Source of the DNA: Caldilineaceae bacterium bin5
GTDB taxonomy: Bacteria > Chloroflexota > Anaerolineae > Caldilineales > Caldilineaceae
Length of the DNA: 35,106 nucleotides
NCBI GenBank assembly: GCA_002238445.1
Contig: MPML01000053.1
Location: 1-35,106 of the forward strand
Reading direction: 5' to 3'
Below are positions 16,164 through 23,817 of this stretch, piece after piece. The notes under the pieces were generated by a model. It worked only from the letters and a program-made list of their open reading frames with translations, had not been told where the DNA came from and made no database searches. How positions within the stretch are numbered: the stretch's first letter is position 1; the number at the start of each line of letters is the position of its first letter. Made by a program: the position numbers and the translations under genes.

Positions 16164-16355
16164 GCCGGCAACTTCAGCACAGATGCCTCCCCATTGACGA
16201 ACCGTTTCACCCGAACGACTGGGCTGGCCGATGTTCGTAAGCAGCAACTTTGTCAGTCTCAGCGTTCCCACTGTCTACATAGCAACGTAGAGGATTTCGA
16301 TTTTTGCTCGCCAACAGCAGGAGATTTCTGGTTTTCCATTCAAAAGGAGAAAGGC

Positions 16356-17750
16356 ATGAAAGAGCTAAGAAGTCGGGTAAGTCGGCGTGATTTTCTGAGG
16401 CTGTCTGCAGTTACAGCCCTTTCCGGAATCGGCGCAAGCGCGTTGGCGGCGTGTGGACCGGCGCCGGCGGCATCCGGGGATATGGCAGGGGATGAACCCT
16501 CCATGGCCCAACAGACGATTACCTATTGGGACTGGTGGGGCCCGGCCGCCAATGAGACCAGCAAAGCGCTGTTCGACCGCTTGCCGGTTGCCCTGGGAGA
16601 GTCGAATCCAGAACTGGAACTGAACTATCAGAACGTTCCTTTCGGCGAGTATTTCGTAAAATTCCTGGCGGCCCATGCGGCCGACGACACACCCGATGTC
16701 ATGCACAGCTCGGTATACTGGGGGCGTGACTTCTATGACAGGGGTGCGCTGCTGGATCTGACACCCTCGATCGAAATAACGCCGGACCTGGCGCCCGAAA
16801 ACTTCCTGGACGGCGCCTTGCTGCAGGCGACAAAGGGCCCTGCGCAGTACGGCGTACTGGGCGAAGGCCCGGACAGCAACCAGATCTTCTTCAACACCGA
16901 TCTCTTTGACGAGGCCGGCGTTACAACCGACCCCGACGAGATCGCTACATGGGACTGGGCGGACTTCACCGACGCTGCCAAGGAGTTGACCAAGCGTGAC
17001 GGCGATGAAGTTGTTCAGTCGGGTTTCCTCGTCGGCACACCGACCGCCCAAACCCTGAGCGTGTGGGCCAGTACCCACAACGTCGGCTTCTATTCCAAGA
17101 ACGACGCCGGCATCGAAAATGGCGTTGGGTTCAATGAGAAAAATGCGGCGGTGAACGGGTTGAAATGGTTCCTGGACATGTTGCACGTACACCAGGTCTC
17201 CCAGCCGATCGCGCCTGAACGCCAGGACTGGGCGCAGTTCCAGCAGGGAAAGACTGCGATGGCGAGTTCCGGCCCCTGGAAATATGGGCCCCTGACCAAT
17301 GATCTGCCGGAATTGAACTGGTTCACGATGCTGTGGCCGTCGGCGCCGGTGGACGGCGGAAAGCAGGGCACGGCCCACTGGAACAACATGCTGGTTGTGC
17401 CGACCAAGTCGCCCAATAAGGATGCCGGTTGGGCCTTCCTGGAGTTCTGGTGCGGGCTGGGCTGGATGTTGGAGCGCTTCGCGATCGGCAGCTGGCTGGC
17501 CCCGCGCAAGGACTTCTACGAAACACCGGAATACCAGGCCGCGCTGCAGGAGCTTCCAGTTCTGAACATGGTCCCGCATGCGTCAGCGTCGGGCACGCCG
17601 CTGGTATACATCCAGCAGAGCGCCTTGGACGCCGTGATCAAGCCAATCCTGGAGGCGGCAATTCTGCAGGAGCTGGAGCCGGAGGAAGCGGTTGAACAGA
17701 TGATTGAAGAGTGCAACACGATTATGGTAGAGGCCGGTTACACTTCATAG
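16356..17750 (+). CDS. Sugar ABC transporter solute-binding lipoprotein with Tat signal
   Basis: A 464-residue family 1 extracellular solute-binding protein. AGGAG six bases before the ATG at 16356 fixes the start. The N-terminus is a twin-arginine signal (SRRDFL, residues 9-14), a hydrophobic stretch and a lipobox ending LAAC with Cys33, so it is probably exported folded and lipid-anchored. The mature part shows typical features: ITYWDWWGPAANETSKALF after the anchor, DDTPDVMHSSVYWGRDFYDRGALLDLTP, and a late QGKTAMASSGPWKYG. Two permeases follow. No ATPase is encoded. It probably binds a sugar or oligosaccharide; the ligand is unknown. It is divergent from an epimerase operon, suggesting a shared substrate. 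The hairpin after its stop probably raises its mRNA level relative to the permeases. Confidence 0.9.
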   Translation: MKELRSRVSRRDFLRLSAVTALSGIGASALAACGPAPAASGDMAGDEPSMAQQTITYWDWWGPAANETSKALFDRLPVALGESNPELELNYQNVPFGEYFVKFLAAHAADDTPDVMHSSVYWGRDFYDRGALLDLTPSIEITPDLAPENFLDGALLQATKGPAQYGVLGEGPDSNQIFFNTDLFDEAGVTTDPDEIATWDWADFTDAAKELTKRDGDEVVQSGFLVGTPTAQTLSVWASTHNVGFYSKNDAGIENGVGFNEKNAAVNGLKWFLDMLHVHQVSQPIAPERQDWAQFQQGKTAMASSGPWKYGPLTNDLPELNWFTMLWPSAPVDGGKQGTAHWNNMLVVPTKSPNKDAGWAFLEFWCGLGWMLERFAIGSWLAPRKDFYETPEYQAALQELPVLNMVPHASASGTPLVYIQQSALDAVIKPILEAAILQELEPEEAVEQMIEECNTIMVEAGYTS

Positions 17751-17757
17751 ACCTATG

Positions 17758-17791
17758 GCTCGCGGCCAGTTGCTGCTAACTGGCCGCGAGC
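17758..17791 (+). promoter_or_regulatory. Perfect 14-bp stem-loop between binding-protein and permease genes
   Basis: GCTCGCGGCCAGTT (17758-17771) pairs exactly with AACTGGCCGCGAGC (17778-17791) around a 6-base loop. No T tract follows. It starts seven bases after the binding-protein stop and lies 26 bases before the permease start. Its position matches the intra-operon hairpins that stabilise upstream mRNA in sugar transport operons. Confidence 0.7.
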
Positions 17792-17817
17792 CGGTGTATT
17801 GCAGACCACGGTGAAAA

Positions 17818-18750
17818 ATGACGACTCTGGCACAACCTTCCCAGCCGCTTCAGTCGCGTGCAAGCAGAAATAGAGAACTGTGGAGACGCTTAAGGAAGAC
17901 CTGGCCGGGCTACCTGTTCATCAGCCCGGCAGGCCTGCTGATCACGGTCTTTTCCTACGTCGCGATCATCTTCTCTCTCTACATCAGCTTTCACCAATAT
18001 GACATCATCTCTGAAGCGCGGCCTTTCGAGGGCCTGGAGAACTACGCCCGCGCGTTGAACGATAAGCTGGTGCGAATCAGTTTCCGCAACACGTTTGTCT
18101 ATGTAGCTGTCATTGTGCCATCGATTACGGTCATCTCCTTGCTGCTGGCGGTCCTTGGCAACCAGGTCCGACGCGGCCGTGCGCTCTTCCGCACCGTCTT
18201 CTTCATCCCCACAATTACACCCATCGTGGTGACTTCAATGCTGTGGGTGTGGCTGTACGAACCCACCGGCGGGATAAATAGACTGCTGCAAATGATAAAC
18301 ATTGAGGGTCCCAACTGGCTCTTCGATCCATCGACCGCGTTGCCGGCGATTATGATCATGACCATTTGGGGTGCGGTTGGCTACTACATGATCATCTTCC
18401 TGGCCGGTCTGGCCGAAATCCCGGAGGTCTTCTATGAAGCAGCCAAGGTGGACGGCGCCGGCCGCTGGCACACCTTCTGGAAAATCACCATTCCCCTGTT
18501 GCGCAATTCGCTCATCTTCGCCTTCGTGACCTTGACGATCGCGGCCTTCCAGGTCTTTACCCAGGCATTTATCATGACGCAGGGCGGCCCGATGAACTCG
18601 ACACAGACAGTTCAGATGGTCGTCTACCACTACGCATTCCAACGGTTCCAAATGGGCTATGCATCGGCGATCTCCTGGTTGCTGTTCGGTGTAATCTTCT
18701 TCTTTTCAGCGCTGCAGCTGAAGTTGTTCATGTCGCGGGAGTTGTACTGA
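17818..18750 (+). CDS. Sugar ABC transporter permease, UgpA/MalF type
   Basis: A 310-residue membrane subunit of the second importer (COG1175 type). After a basic cytoplasmic tail come about six membrane segments, beginning GYLFISPAGLLITVFSYVAIIFSLYISF, which is diagnostic for this permease class. The EAA loop reads YEAAKVDGAGRWHTFWKITIPLL. It is followed by TQAFIMTQGGPMNSTQT, the usual extracytoplasmic loop. Only a weak GGTG lies before the ATG. It follows the binding-protein gene after a strong hairpin and precedes the partner permease by three bases. The substrate is unknown, shared with the Tat lipoprotein upstream. Confidence 0.92.
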   Translation: MTTLAQPSQPLQSRASRNRELWRRLRKTWPGYLFISPAGLLITVFSYVAIIFSLYISFHQYDIISEARPFEGLENYARALNDKLVRISFRNTFVYVAVIVPSITVISLLLAVLGNQVRRGRALFRTVFFIPTITPIVVTSMLWVWLYEPTGGINRLLQMINIEGPNWLFDPSTALPAIMIMTIWGAVGYYMIIFLAGLAEIPEVFYEAAKVDGAGRWHTFWKITIPLLRNSLIFAFVTLTIAAFQVFTQAFIMTQGGPMNSTQTVQMVVYHYAFQRFQMGYASAISWLLFGVIFFFSALQLKLFMSRELY

Positions 18751-18753
18751 GTC

Positions 18754-19641
18754 ATGGCGCGTACACTATCCAGCCCCGGCAACGGGGTGAAAGAACGGGA
18801 CAAAAAACTGCTTCTGGCTGCAACCAGGCGTAGCTTTACCATCATCGTTTATGCGCTGCTGATTGCCCTCGCGTTCAGCATGATCTTCCCCTACCTCTGG
18901 ATGCTGGCCAACTCCTTCAAGAGCCGGACCGACTTTTTCACCAATCCCTATTCGGTCATTCCGATGCCGCCTACGTTGAGCACATATTATGATGCTCTGA
19001 CGATCGGCCGGATGGGGGTATATCTGGGCAACAGCATTTTGTATGCGGCGGCGGTATTGGTTGTCCAGCTTTTCATCGACTCACTGGCGGCCTATTCGTT
19101 CGCGCGCGTCGAATTTCCCGGCCGGGAGACCCTCTTCCTGGCGGTACTGGCGACGCTGATGCTGCCCGGCTCGGTTACACTGATCCCGACCTTTCTGATC
19201 GCGCATGGGTTGGGGCTGACAAATACATTCACGGGGGTGGTGCTGCCGGGTTTTGCCGGCGCGTTCGGTATATTCCTGCTGCGCCAATTTTTCCTCAATA
19301 TCCCGCGCGAGTTGGAGGATGCCGCCCGCATTGACGGCTCCGGCTTCTTCGGCACCTATTGGCGTATCATGTTGCCTTTGGCCAAACCGGCGATGGTAAC
19401 GCTGGGCGTCTTCATCTTCCTCAACGAGTGGAGCTCCTTCGTCTGGCCCCTGATCATCCTCTCCGACTGGAAGAAGTATCCGGTCACCGTCGGGATCGCG
19501 CTCTTCCGCGACGTCAATCAGATCAACTGGCCCGCCGTATTTGCCGGCTCCACTATCGTCTCCTTCCCCATCATCATTCTCTTCATCATCGCGCAGGAAT
19601 ACATCATCGGCGGCATCAGCCTCTCCGGGTTGAAGGGGTAG
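18754..19641 (+). CDS. Sugar ABC transporter permease, UgpE/MalG type
   Basis: A 295-residue partner permease (COG0395 type) starting three bases after the previous stop, so probably translationally coupled. The first membrane segment is FTIIVYALLIALAFSMIFPYLWMLANSFKS, typical of the family, followed by SRTDFFTNPYSVIP. The EAA loop reads EDAARIDGSGFFGTYWRIMLPLAKP, followed by FIFLNEWSSFVWPL. It is the last gene of the second importer operon. On the plus strand the operon runs into the stem-loop at 19725-19760, which has a weaker T-rich tail in this direction. Confidence 0.92.
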   Translation: MARTLSSPGNGVKERDKKLLLAATRRSFTIIVYALLIALAFSMIFPYLWMLANSFKSRTDFFTNPYSVIPMPPTLSTYYDALTIGRMGVYLGNSILYAAAVLVVQLFIDSLAAYSFARVEFPGRETLFLAVLATLMLPGSVTLIPTFLIAHGLGLTNTFTGVVLPGFAGAFGIFLLRQFFLNIPRELEDAARIDGSGFFGTYWRIMLPLAKPAMVTLGVFIFLNEWSSFVWPLIILSDWKKYPVTVGIALFRDVNQINWPAVFAGSTIVSFPIIILFIIAQEYIIGGISLSGLKG

Positions 19642-19718
19642 AATGCCCCGGCTGGCACACCTGAACGAATCTGAGAGTTACTCTCGATTTTCATTGGAAT
19701 CGGGATCGATGCGGGACA

Positions 19719-19760
19719 CAAAAAAGTCATCGGGCGCAGTTACGACCACGCCCGATGACT
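19719..19760 (-). terminator. Rho-independent terminator of the tRNA/ftsB transcript, bidirectional
   Basis: AGTCATCGGGCG (19725-19736) pairs perfectly with CGCCCGATGACT (19749-19760), a 12-bp stem with a 12-base loop. On the minus strand it is followed by a run of T, so it ends the tRNA transcript. On the plus strand the tail is CTTCATTT, and it may also end the importer operon. Confidence 0.8.
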
Positions 19761-19787
19761 CTTCATTTACAGTGTAATTTTGCGAAG

Positions 19788-19861
<74 letters not shown>

Positions 19862-19948
19862 GGGCTGGAAACGGTTGTGAATCGTCCGAATCAGAGTCAA
19901 AAATGAACCGCCGACCGATTTCGGTTCGGCGGTCATATGAAACTGAGG

Positions 19949-20020
19949 TAGCGGGGGCAGGATTCGAACCTGCGACCTTCGGGTTATGAGCCCGACGAGC
20001 TGCCACTGCTCCACCCCGCA
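19949..20020 (-). tRNA. Initiator tRNA-fMet (CAT)
   Basis: 72 nt. Initiator hallmarks are visible: positions 1 and 72 do not pair (T and T), and three consecutive G-C pairs flank the loop CTCATAA (GGG/CCC). The D-arm and anticodon sequence GCTCGTCGGGCTCATAACCC is nearly that of known bacterial initiators. CCA is not encoded in full (ACC then T). Confidence 0.93.
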
Positions 20021-20118
20021 ACAGTAAAGAATAGTGTAACACACCGACCGCGTGTCGTCAAATTTCAGCGTTTTGCGTTGTCAACAGCTTGCGCAGTGCG
20101 AGCAGGGGCAGATTCAGC

Positions 20119-20559
20119 TTATTCGCGGCTCTGTTGAAACAAGGACTGCCACCAACTCCAATCGAGAGGGCGGAAGGAGTCGTGCTCCACGTCTGCGGGC
20201 AGTGTTGTGGGCGTGTTCTCCACCTGGGCGGCGGGTTTTTCCAACAGAATATAGACTTCGTCGCCTTCCTTGATGTAACCCAATTCGCCGCGGGCCATGT
20301 GAACTACATATTCGTCGCTCGTCGCGTAGCGCAACTCAGCTTCCAGATCCAGCGTGTTCTGGTGCCCCAGCGCGATGTTCTGGCGCATTTCGGCGACCTG
20401 CGCGTGCACGGCGCTTAGCTCGCGCAACTGCTCTACATGCTGGAAGAGGAAATAGAGGCCAACGACAACCGCAAGCAGGAGTAGAGCCGGGTAAGCCGGG
20501 TGACGCTGGCGTCTTACATCGTGCGGATTTGGGCTGATAGGGACGCGGACAAGTCCCAT
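20119..20559 (-). CDS. FtsB/DivIC-like septum formation initiator
   Basis: A 146-residue protein of the FtsB/DivIC type. The frame is open upstream into tRNA-Leu, so I use the ATG at 20559, where the sequence becomes protein-like. A short basic cytoplasmic part is followed by one membrane segment (AYPALLLLAVVVGLYFLF, about residues 22-39), a coiled coil (about 40-75, VEQLRELSAVHAQVAEMRQ) and the family-like end YVVHMARGELGYIKEGDEVYILLE. FtsB/DivIC proteins link FtsL and FtsQ/DivIB at the division septum. The tail of about 35 residues after this core is Pro/Trp/Ser-rich and not conserved. The gene lies between tRNA-Leu and tRNA-fMet on one strand and probably shares their transcript. Confidence 0.8.
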   Translation of the reverse strand: MGLVRVPISPNPHDVRRQRHPAYPALLLLAVVVGLYFLFQHVEQLRELSAVHAQVAEMRQNIALGHQNTLDLEAELRYATSDEYVVHMARGELGYIKEGDEVYILLEKPAAQVENTPTTLPADVEHDSFRPLDWSWWQSLFQQSRE

Positions 20560-20692
20560 AGGTTTTTCTCGGCGGATAGCGTCGCGCAAAGATTGACTGT
20601 ACCCCTGCCTGAATGGGGCGCTGTCCGAGGGAACCCTGAACACGACAGGATAAGAACAAAAGGAACCCGGACAGATAGACGGGTCCCTGATA

Positions 20693-20776
20693 TGCCGCAG
20701 GAGGGATTTGAACCCCCACGAGCTAATGCCCACTACGCCCTGAACGTAGCGCGTCTTCCTATTCCGCCACTGCGGC
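20693..20776 (-). tRNA. tRNA-Leu (CAG)
   Basis: 84 nt, class II. The acceptor stem GCCGCAG/CTGCGGC is perfect; the anticodon stem CTACG/CGTAG encloses TTCAGGG, giving CAG. It has a long variable arm (TGGGCATTAGCTCGTG region) and T loop TTCAAAT. CCA is not encoded. Confidence 0.93.
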
Positions 20777-20788
20777 GCGGCAAACTTT

Positions 20789-20818
20789 TTTATATCATGG
20801 GGGTGTGTTTTCTGTCAA
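20789..20818 (-). promoter_or_regulatory. Strong sigma70-type promoter before tRNA-Leu
   Basis: On the minus strand, TTGACA (20818-20813), 18 bases, TATAAA (20794-20789), 12 bases before the tRNA-Leu 5' end. It probably drives tRNA-Leu, the FtsB-like gene and both CAT tRNAs. Confidence 0.75.
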
Positions 20819-20939
20819 ATTGCTTTCAGCGCATGCACTGTCTGCGCTACTGTTTCCCCTTTTTGCGCGAGGGCGAAAATCGGACGAATTCAGGTAAACG
20901 AGTGAAAGGCTGTTCAGCCAGCCAAGGGGGGAGCAAGGC

Positions 20940-22718
20940 TCAATTCTCACTCAACGGCTGATTTGCGGGGACGCGGCGGGTGAGAATATACCAGTCGGGG
21001 AATGTGGTGAACCGGTCGGCCGGCGTGTTCAAAGGCCCAATCTGGACCGCCTTGACGCGCTCGCTGACACCATATGTATATACAGGGTAGTAGAGAGGGA
21101 TGGCCGGCACATCGGCGGCAAAGATATGCTGAAACTGGGCGTACAGGGCCCTTCGCTTCTCCGGGTCGACCGTGCTTCTAGCTTCGATCACCAGGGCATC
21201 GGCCTCTTGATTGGACCATCCGCCGTAGTTTTGGCCCGTAGTGATCTGGCTGCTGTGATATAGGGGAAAGGGATCGGGGTCGCCGGTGATATCCCAGCTG
21301 AGGAGGGCTGCATCGAAACGCCGCGGTGTCAGGAAATCTCTTACGAAACCGGCGAAGCTGACGCTCTCCACCACTGCATTGACGCCGACGGCCCGCCAAT
21401 CGGCGGCGATCTGTTCGATGAGCGCGATACGGTTTGGCCCGTCGTTTGTGAGGAGAATGAGCTGCATTGGCAGACCATCTTTATCGCGCGTGCCGTCGCC
21501 ATCGGTGTCTACCCAGCCGCTCTCATTCAGAAGGCGTTGCGCCTCATCCGGGTCATAGCTATAGGAGGGGGTATCCGGCGCGTGGCCCCAGTTGTTCGAC
21601 GGGATGGGAGATGAGGCAAGCACACCGTGCCCGCCGACCACATCATCGAGAAGCTGCTCGCGGTCGAGGGCGTGATAGAGCGCACGGCGCACGGTGGCAT
21701 CCTGTAAGAATGGGACATCCGGATTCTGCAGGTTAAAGATAACGCCGACATAGGTCGATAGCGGTGCGGAAAAGAGCTGCATATCGGTACGGGCTTGCGC
21801 CAGGGAAATGTCCGACTGCATTACCTGGCTCACGCCGTCCAATTCGCCTTCGGTGTAAGCCGCGTAAATTGAAGGATAGTCGGGATAGAAATGGAACTCG
21901 AGGGCGGAAACCATGGGAATGTCTTTACCGGAATACGGATTGCGCTCCAGGCGGATGAACTGCGCGGATGTCAGGGTTACCTGCATGGGGCCGTTGCCAA
22001 CCGGGCGTGAATTGAGGGGAGTGGTGAGCAGTTCAGACGGAGGCACGTCCTGCCAGATATGTTTTGGCAGCAGTCCTATCGTGGTGAAGTCGAGGAACGG
22101 GGCAAAGGGTTCGTCGAGCAGAAGGCGCACGGTGTGTTCATCAACCTGTTCTACAGTGACTGAGCGCCACAATTCCGCCAGGTCGGGCAGGATCGGTGAA
22201 TCCGGGCTTTGCATCATCTCGATCGTAAACAGCACATCATCGATGGTTACGGCCTTGCCGTCGTGCCAGAACTGATTTTCACGCAGAGTAAAGGTATAGA
22301 CAAGACCATCCGGAGCCGTCCAGCGCTCGGCCAGGTCTGGCACGACCCGTCCCTGTTGATCGAGGCGGGTCAGACCGCGAAAGAGAAGGCTGCAGAGATC
22401 ACGGTCGATATCGTGGGTGTGGCACAGCAGTGGATTGATGTATTGGGGATTGCCGGCAACGCCTTCCCGGAAGACGCCGCCCCGCTCCGGCACCAGAACG
22501 GTAGAGACGTTATAGGCCGTTGCGCCCATGAGAAGGGTCAGAAGAATAATACCCACGACGGCCAACAGCATCTGCCAGCGAATATATCGGCCCAGAGGCG
22601 CGGGGGACGCGGTCAGTCCCGGCAGATAGCCGGATGGGGTTGTATGCGACTGATGCGCCTGGGGCGGTGTCTGGGCCCCCGGATTGGCCGGCCTTCTGAA
22701 TGGCTGTTGTTCCGACAT
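20940..22718 (-). CDS. Family 5 (peptide/nickel type) solute-binding protein, membrane-anchored
   Basis: About 592 residues from the ATG at 22718 (an in-frame GTG at 22730 is possible; neither has a clear ribosome binding site). A Pro/Gln-rich cytoplasmic tail of about 45 residues precedes one membrane segment (WQMLLAVVGIILLTLLMGATAYNV). There is no lipobox, so this looks like a signal anchor instead of a lipoprotein. The outer part is a classic SBP_bac_5 (oligopeptide-binding) domain: GGVFREGVAGNPQYINPL, LAERWTAPDGLVYTFTLRENQFWHDGKAVTIDDVLFTIE, and a late DPFPLYHSSQ..GGWSNQEADALVIEAR. No permease or ATPase is adjacent. Related single genes in Chloroflexota also stand alone (recollection, not checked). 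It may hand peptides to an unlinked Opp/Dpp system or act as a sensor. Confidence 0.85.
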   Translation of the reverse strand: MSEQQPFRRPANPGAQTPPQAHQSHTTPSGYLPGLTASPAPLGRYIRWQMLLAVVGIILLTLLMGATAYNVSTVLVPERGGVFREGVAGNPQYINPLLCHTHDIDRDLCSLLFRGLTRLDQQGRVVPDLAERWTAPDGLVYTFTLRENQFWHDGKAVTIDDVLFTIEMMQSPDSPILPDLAELWRSVTVEQVDEHTVRLLLDEPFAPFLDFTTIGLLPKHIWQDVPPSELLTTPLNSRPVGNGPMQVTLTSAQFIRLERNPYSGKDIPMVSALEFHFYPDYPSIYAAYTEGELDGVSQVMQSDISLAQARTDMQLFSAPLSTYVGVIFNLQNPDVPFLQDATVRRALYHALDREQLLDDVVGGHGVLASSPIPSNNWGHAPDTPSYSYDPDEAQRLLNESGWVDTDGDGTRDKDGLPMQLILLTNDGPNRIALIEQIAADWRAVGVNAVVESVSFAGFVRDFLTPRRFDAALLSWDITGDPDPFPLYHSSQITTGQNYGGWSNQEADALVIEARSTVDPEKRRALYAQFQHIFAADVPAIPLYYPVYTYGVSERVKAVQIGPLNTPADRFTTFPDWYILTRRVPANQPLSEN

Positions 22719-22730
22719 GGGAGAAACCAC

Positions 22731-22760
22731 AGTGGCCAGTGACCAGCGGCCACTATTTTT
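22731..22760. terminator. Small hairpin between secG and the family 5 binding protein
   Basis: AGTGGCC (22731-22737) pairs with GGCCACT (22748-22754). The T-run lies on the plus-strand side (ATTTTT), while both flanking genes are on the minus strand, where the tail is only GTGGTTTCT. It is a weak terminator or attenuator at best. Confidence 0.35.
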
Positions 22761-22979
22761 CTAGCGAAGGGCGACTGTCACGAGACTGAGCAGGAGAAAA
22801 AGGGACGCCAAGGTAAGCGTCAGATTGAACATGGTTTTCTCCACGCCGCGACGGGTGCGCTGGACGCCGGCATCGCCGCCAAAGGCGGAACCCAAGCCAC
22901 TACCCTGACCTTGCAACAGGACGATGCCGATCAAGGTGAGGGCAATGATAACCGTTGCGATCATAAAGAAAACATCCAT
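22761..22979 (-). CDS. secG: Preprotein translocase subunit SecG
   Basis: 72 residues, normal for SecG. Two membrane segments (VFFMIATVIIALTLIGIVLL and MFNLTLTLASLFLLLSLVTVAL) flank the conserved cytoplasmic loop LLQGQGSGLGSAFGGDAG and RTRRGVEK, which is the family signature. SecG is an accessory subunit of the SecYEG channel that helps protein export. GAGGTG lies four bases before the ATG. The family 5 solute-binding gene starts 43 bases after its stop on the same strand. A palindrome CTATGC-GT-GCATAG lies upstream, with no clear promoter boxes. Confidence 0.92.
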   Translation of the reverse strand: MDVFFMIATVIIALTLIGIVLLQGQGSGLGSAFGGDAGVQRTRRGVEKTMFNLTLTLASLFLLLSLVTVALR

Positions 22980-23139
22980 CGTTCACCTCGGAATATTGAC
23001 GTGTTGCGCTATGCACGCATAGACAAAAATACCCAAACACCAAGTTGTTTGATTGCCTGCCTGAACAGCTGGGGTCAGCGACAATCAAACAGATGCTGGG
23101 CAACTAAGCAGGAAGATTCGGATGCAAGGTGCTGACAGA

Positions 23140-23168
23140 AACGAGAAGGCCGACACGGCCTTCTCGTT
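23140..23168 (-). terminator. Rho-independent terminator of the tatA-like gene
   Basis: AACGAGAAGGCC (23140-23151) pairs exactly with GGCCTTCTCGTT (23157-23168), a 12-bp stem with a 5-base loop. On the minus strand TTTCTGTC follows. It lies 63 bases after the tatA-like gene. Confidence 0.75.
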
Positions 23169-23231
23169 GATTGCCAGTCTGCCCGTTGCTACATGCCAAA
23201 GCCTTGGCGTAAACGACACGCAAAGCGGACG

Positions 23232-23507
23232 TTAGACCTTCTCAGGTGGATTCGGCTCAGAAGTCACCTCAGGCGCAGCGCTCTCCGCAACGGGTGAGGC
23301 GTCCATTGTCTCTGAATCATCCTCATCACTTCCATCCTTGGCAGCCCGGCGAAACTCGCGGATACCTTTGCCCAGTCCACCGAATACTTCCGGCAGCCGA
23401 CCGACGCCAAAGAAGATAATGACGATTACCAGAATCAGAATCAGTTCGGTTGGGCCTAGGGTTGGACCCAGCAGAAAGAACGGCGCTGTATTTCCTAGAA
23501 AAGGCAT
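23232..23507 (-). CDS. tatA: Twin-arginine translocase TatA/TatE-type subunit
   Basis: 91 residues: a short outside part, a membrane helix (LGPTELILILVIVIIFFGVGRLPEVFGGLG) with the family-typical FG..RLPE hinge, an amphipathic helix (KGIREFRRAAKD) and an acidic, Pro-rich tail. TatA oligomers form the pore for folded Tat substrates. The Tat-signal lipoprotein at 16356 would be one client. AGGAG lies eight bases before the ATG, and a promoter lies upstream. No tatC is in the window. TatB cannot be strictly excluded, but the short length favours TatA. Confidence 0.9.
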   Translation of the reverse strand: MPFLGNTAPFFLLGPTLGPTELILILVIVIIFFGVGRLPEVFGGLGKGIREFRRAAKDGSDEDDSETMDASPVAESAAPEVTSEPNPPEKV

Positions 23508-23577
23508 TTGCTAAGCTCCTTAGCTCACAGTATGCGGAGCGCATTGTCGATGTTGGTCTTAATCCTTCAATCGTTGC

Positions 23578-23605
23578 ATTATATCATGAATCCACCTAGC
23601 GACAA
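23578..23605 (-). promoter_or_regulatory. Sigma70-type promoter of the tatA-like gene
   Basis: On the minus strand, TTGTCG (23605-23600), 16 bases, TATAAT (23583-23578), about 70 bases upstream of the start codon. Confidence 0.6.
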
Positions 23606-23622
23606 ATATGGATCTTGAAGAA

Positions 23623-23725
23623 GGGTGCATCCCAAAATAGGGGTAAGTTTCCGTCTACCTCTGGAGAATTACACTGGGAGAGGTAGTCCGCTTGGCTGGG
23701 CGACTCCCAATCTGGGATGCACCCC
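23623..23725. mobile_element. Short MITE-like element, same end family as the 7.1-kb element
   Basis: The left end GGGTGCATCCCAAAATAGGG and right end CCCAATCTGGGATGCACCCC are imperfect inverted repeats, about 103 bp apart end to end. The core GCATCCCA.AT..GGGG matches the perfect ends at 7077-7095 and 7411-7429. An inner dyad CTACCTCT/AGAGGTAG is present. No coding capacity. Confidence 0.5.
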
Positions 23726-23817
23726 TTGGGACACCTCTTCCATCCCCCCGTCCAAATGTGCTAGAATGAGAGCCATAGTGCATTGGGTCTGATACGATAA
23801 GGACGCGCCCTGAATCC

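Larger units (their letters stand above)
15896..16355. other. 460-bp divergent regulatory region
   Basis: Contains back-to-back promoters for the minus-strand enzyme operon and the plus-strand importer. ATTTC-N6-GAAAT at 16038-16053 is the only short dyad I see between them, a weak operator candidate. The importer side has a leader of nearly 190 bases with no obvious ORF. No regulator gene is adjacent. Confidence 0.5.
23508..23817. other. 310-bp gap between tatA and recN
   Basis: Holds the tatA promoter and a small MITE-like element at 23623-23725. Bases 23726-23817 should contain the recN promoter, but no good box pair is visible (only TAGAAT near 23763). Confidence 0.5.

Noticed and set aside
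16365..17579. Minus-strand 404-codon frame opposite the second binding protein
   Set aside because: Shadow frame; the plus strand has a Tat signal, lipobox and ribosome binding site.
20500..20961. 153-codon plus-strand frame over the ftsB start and tRNA-Leu
   Set aside because: Includes antisense tRNA translation and no domain; both real genes are on the minus strand.
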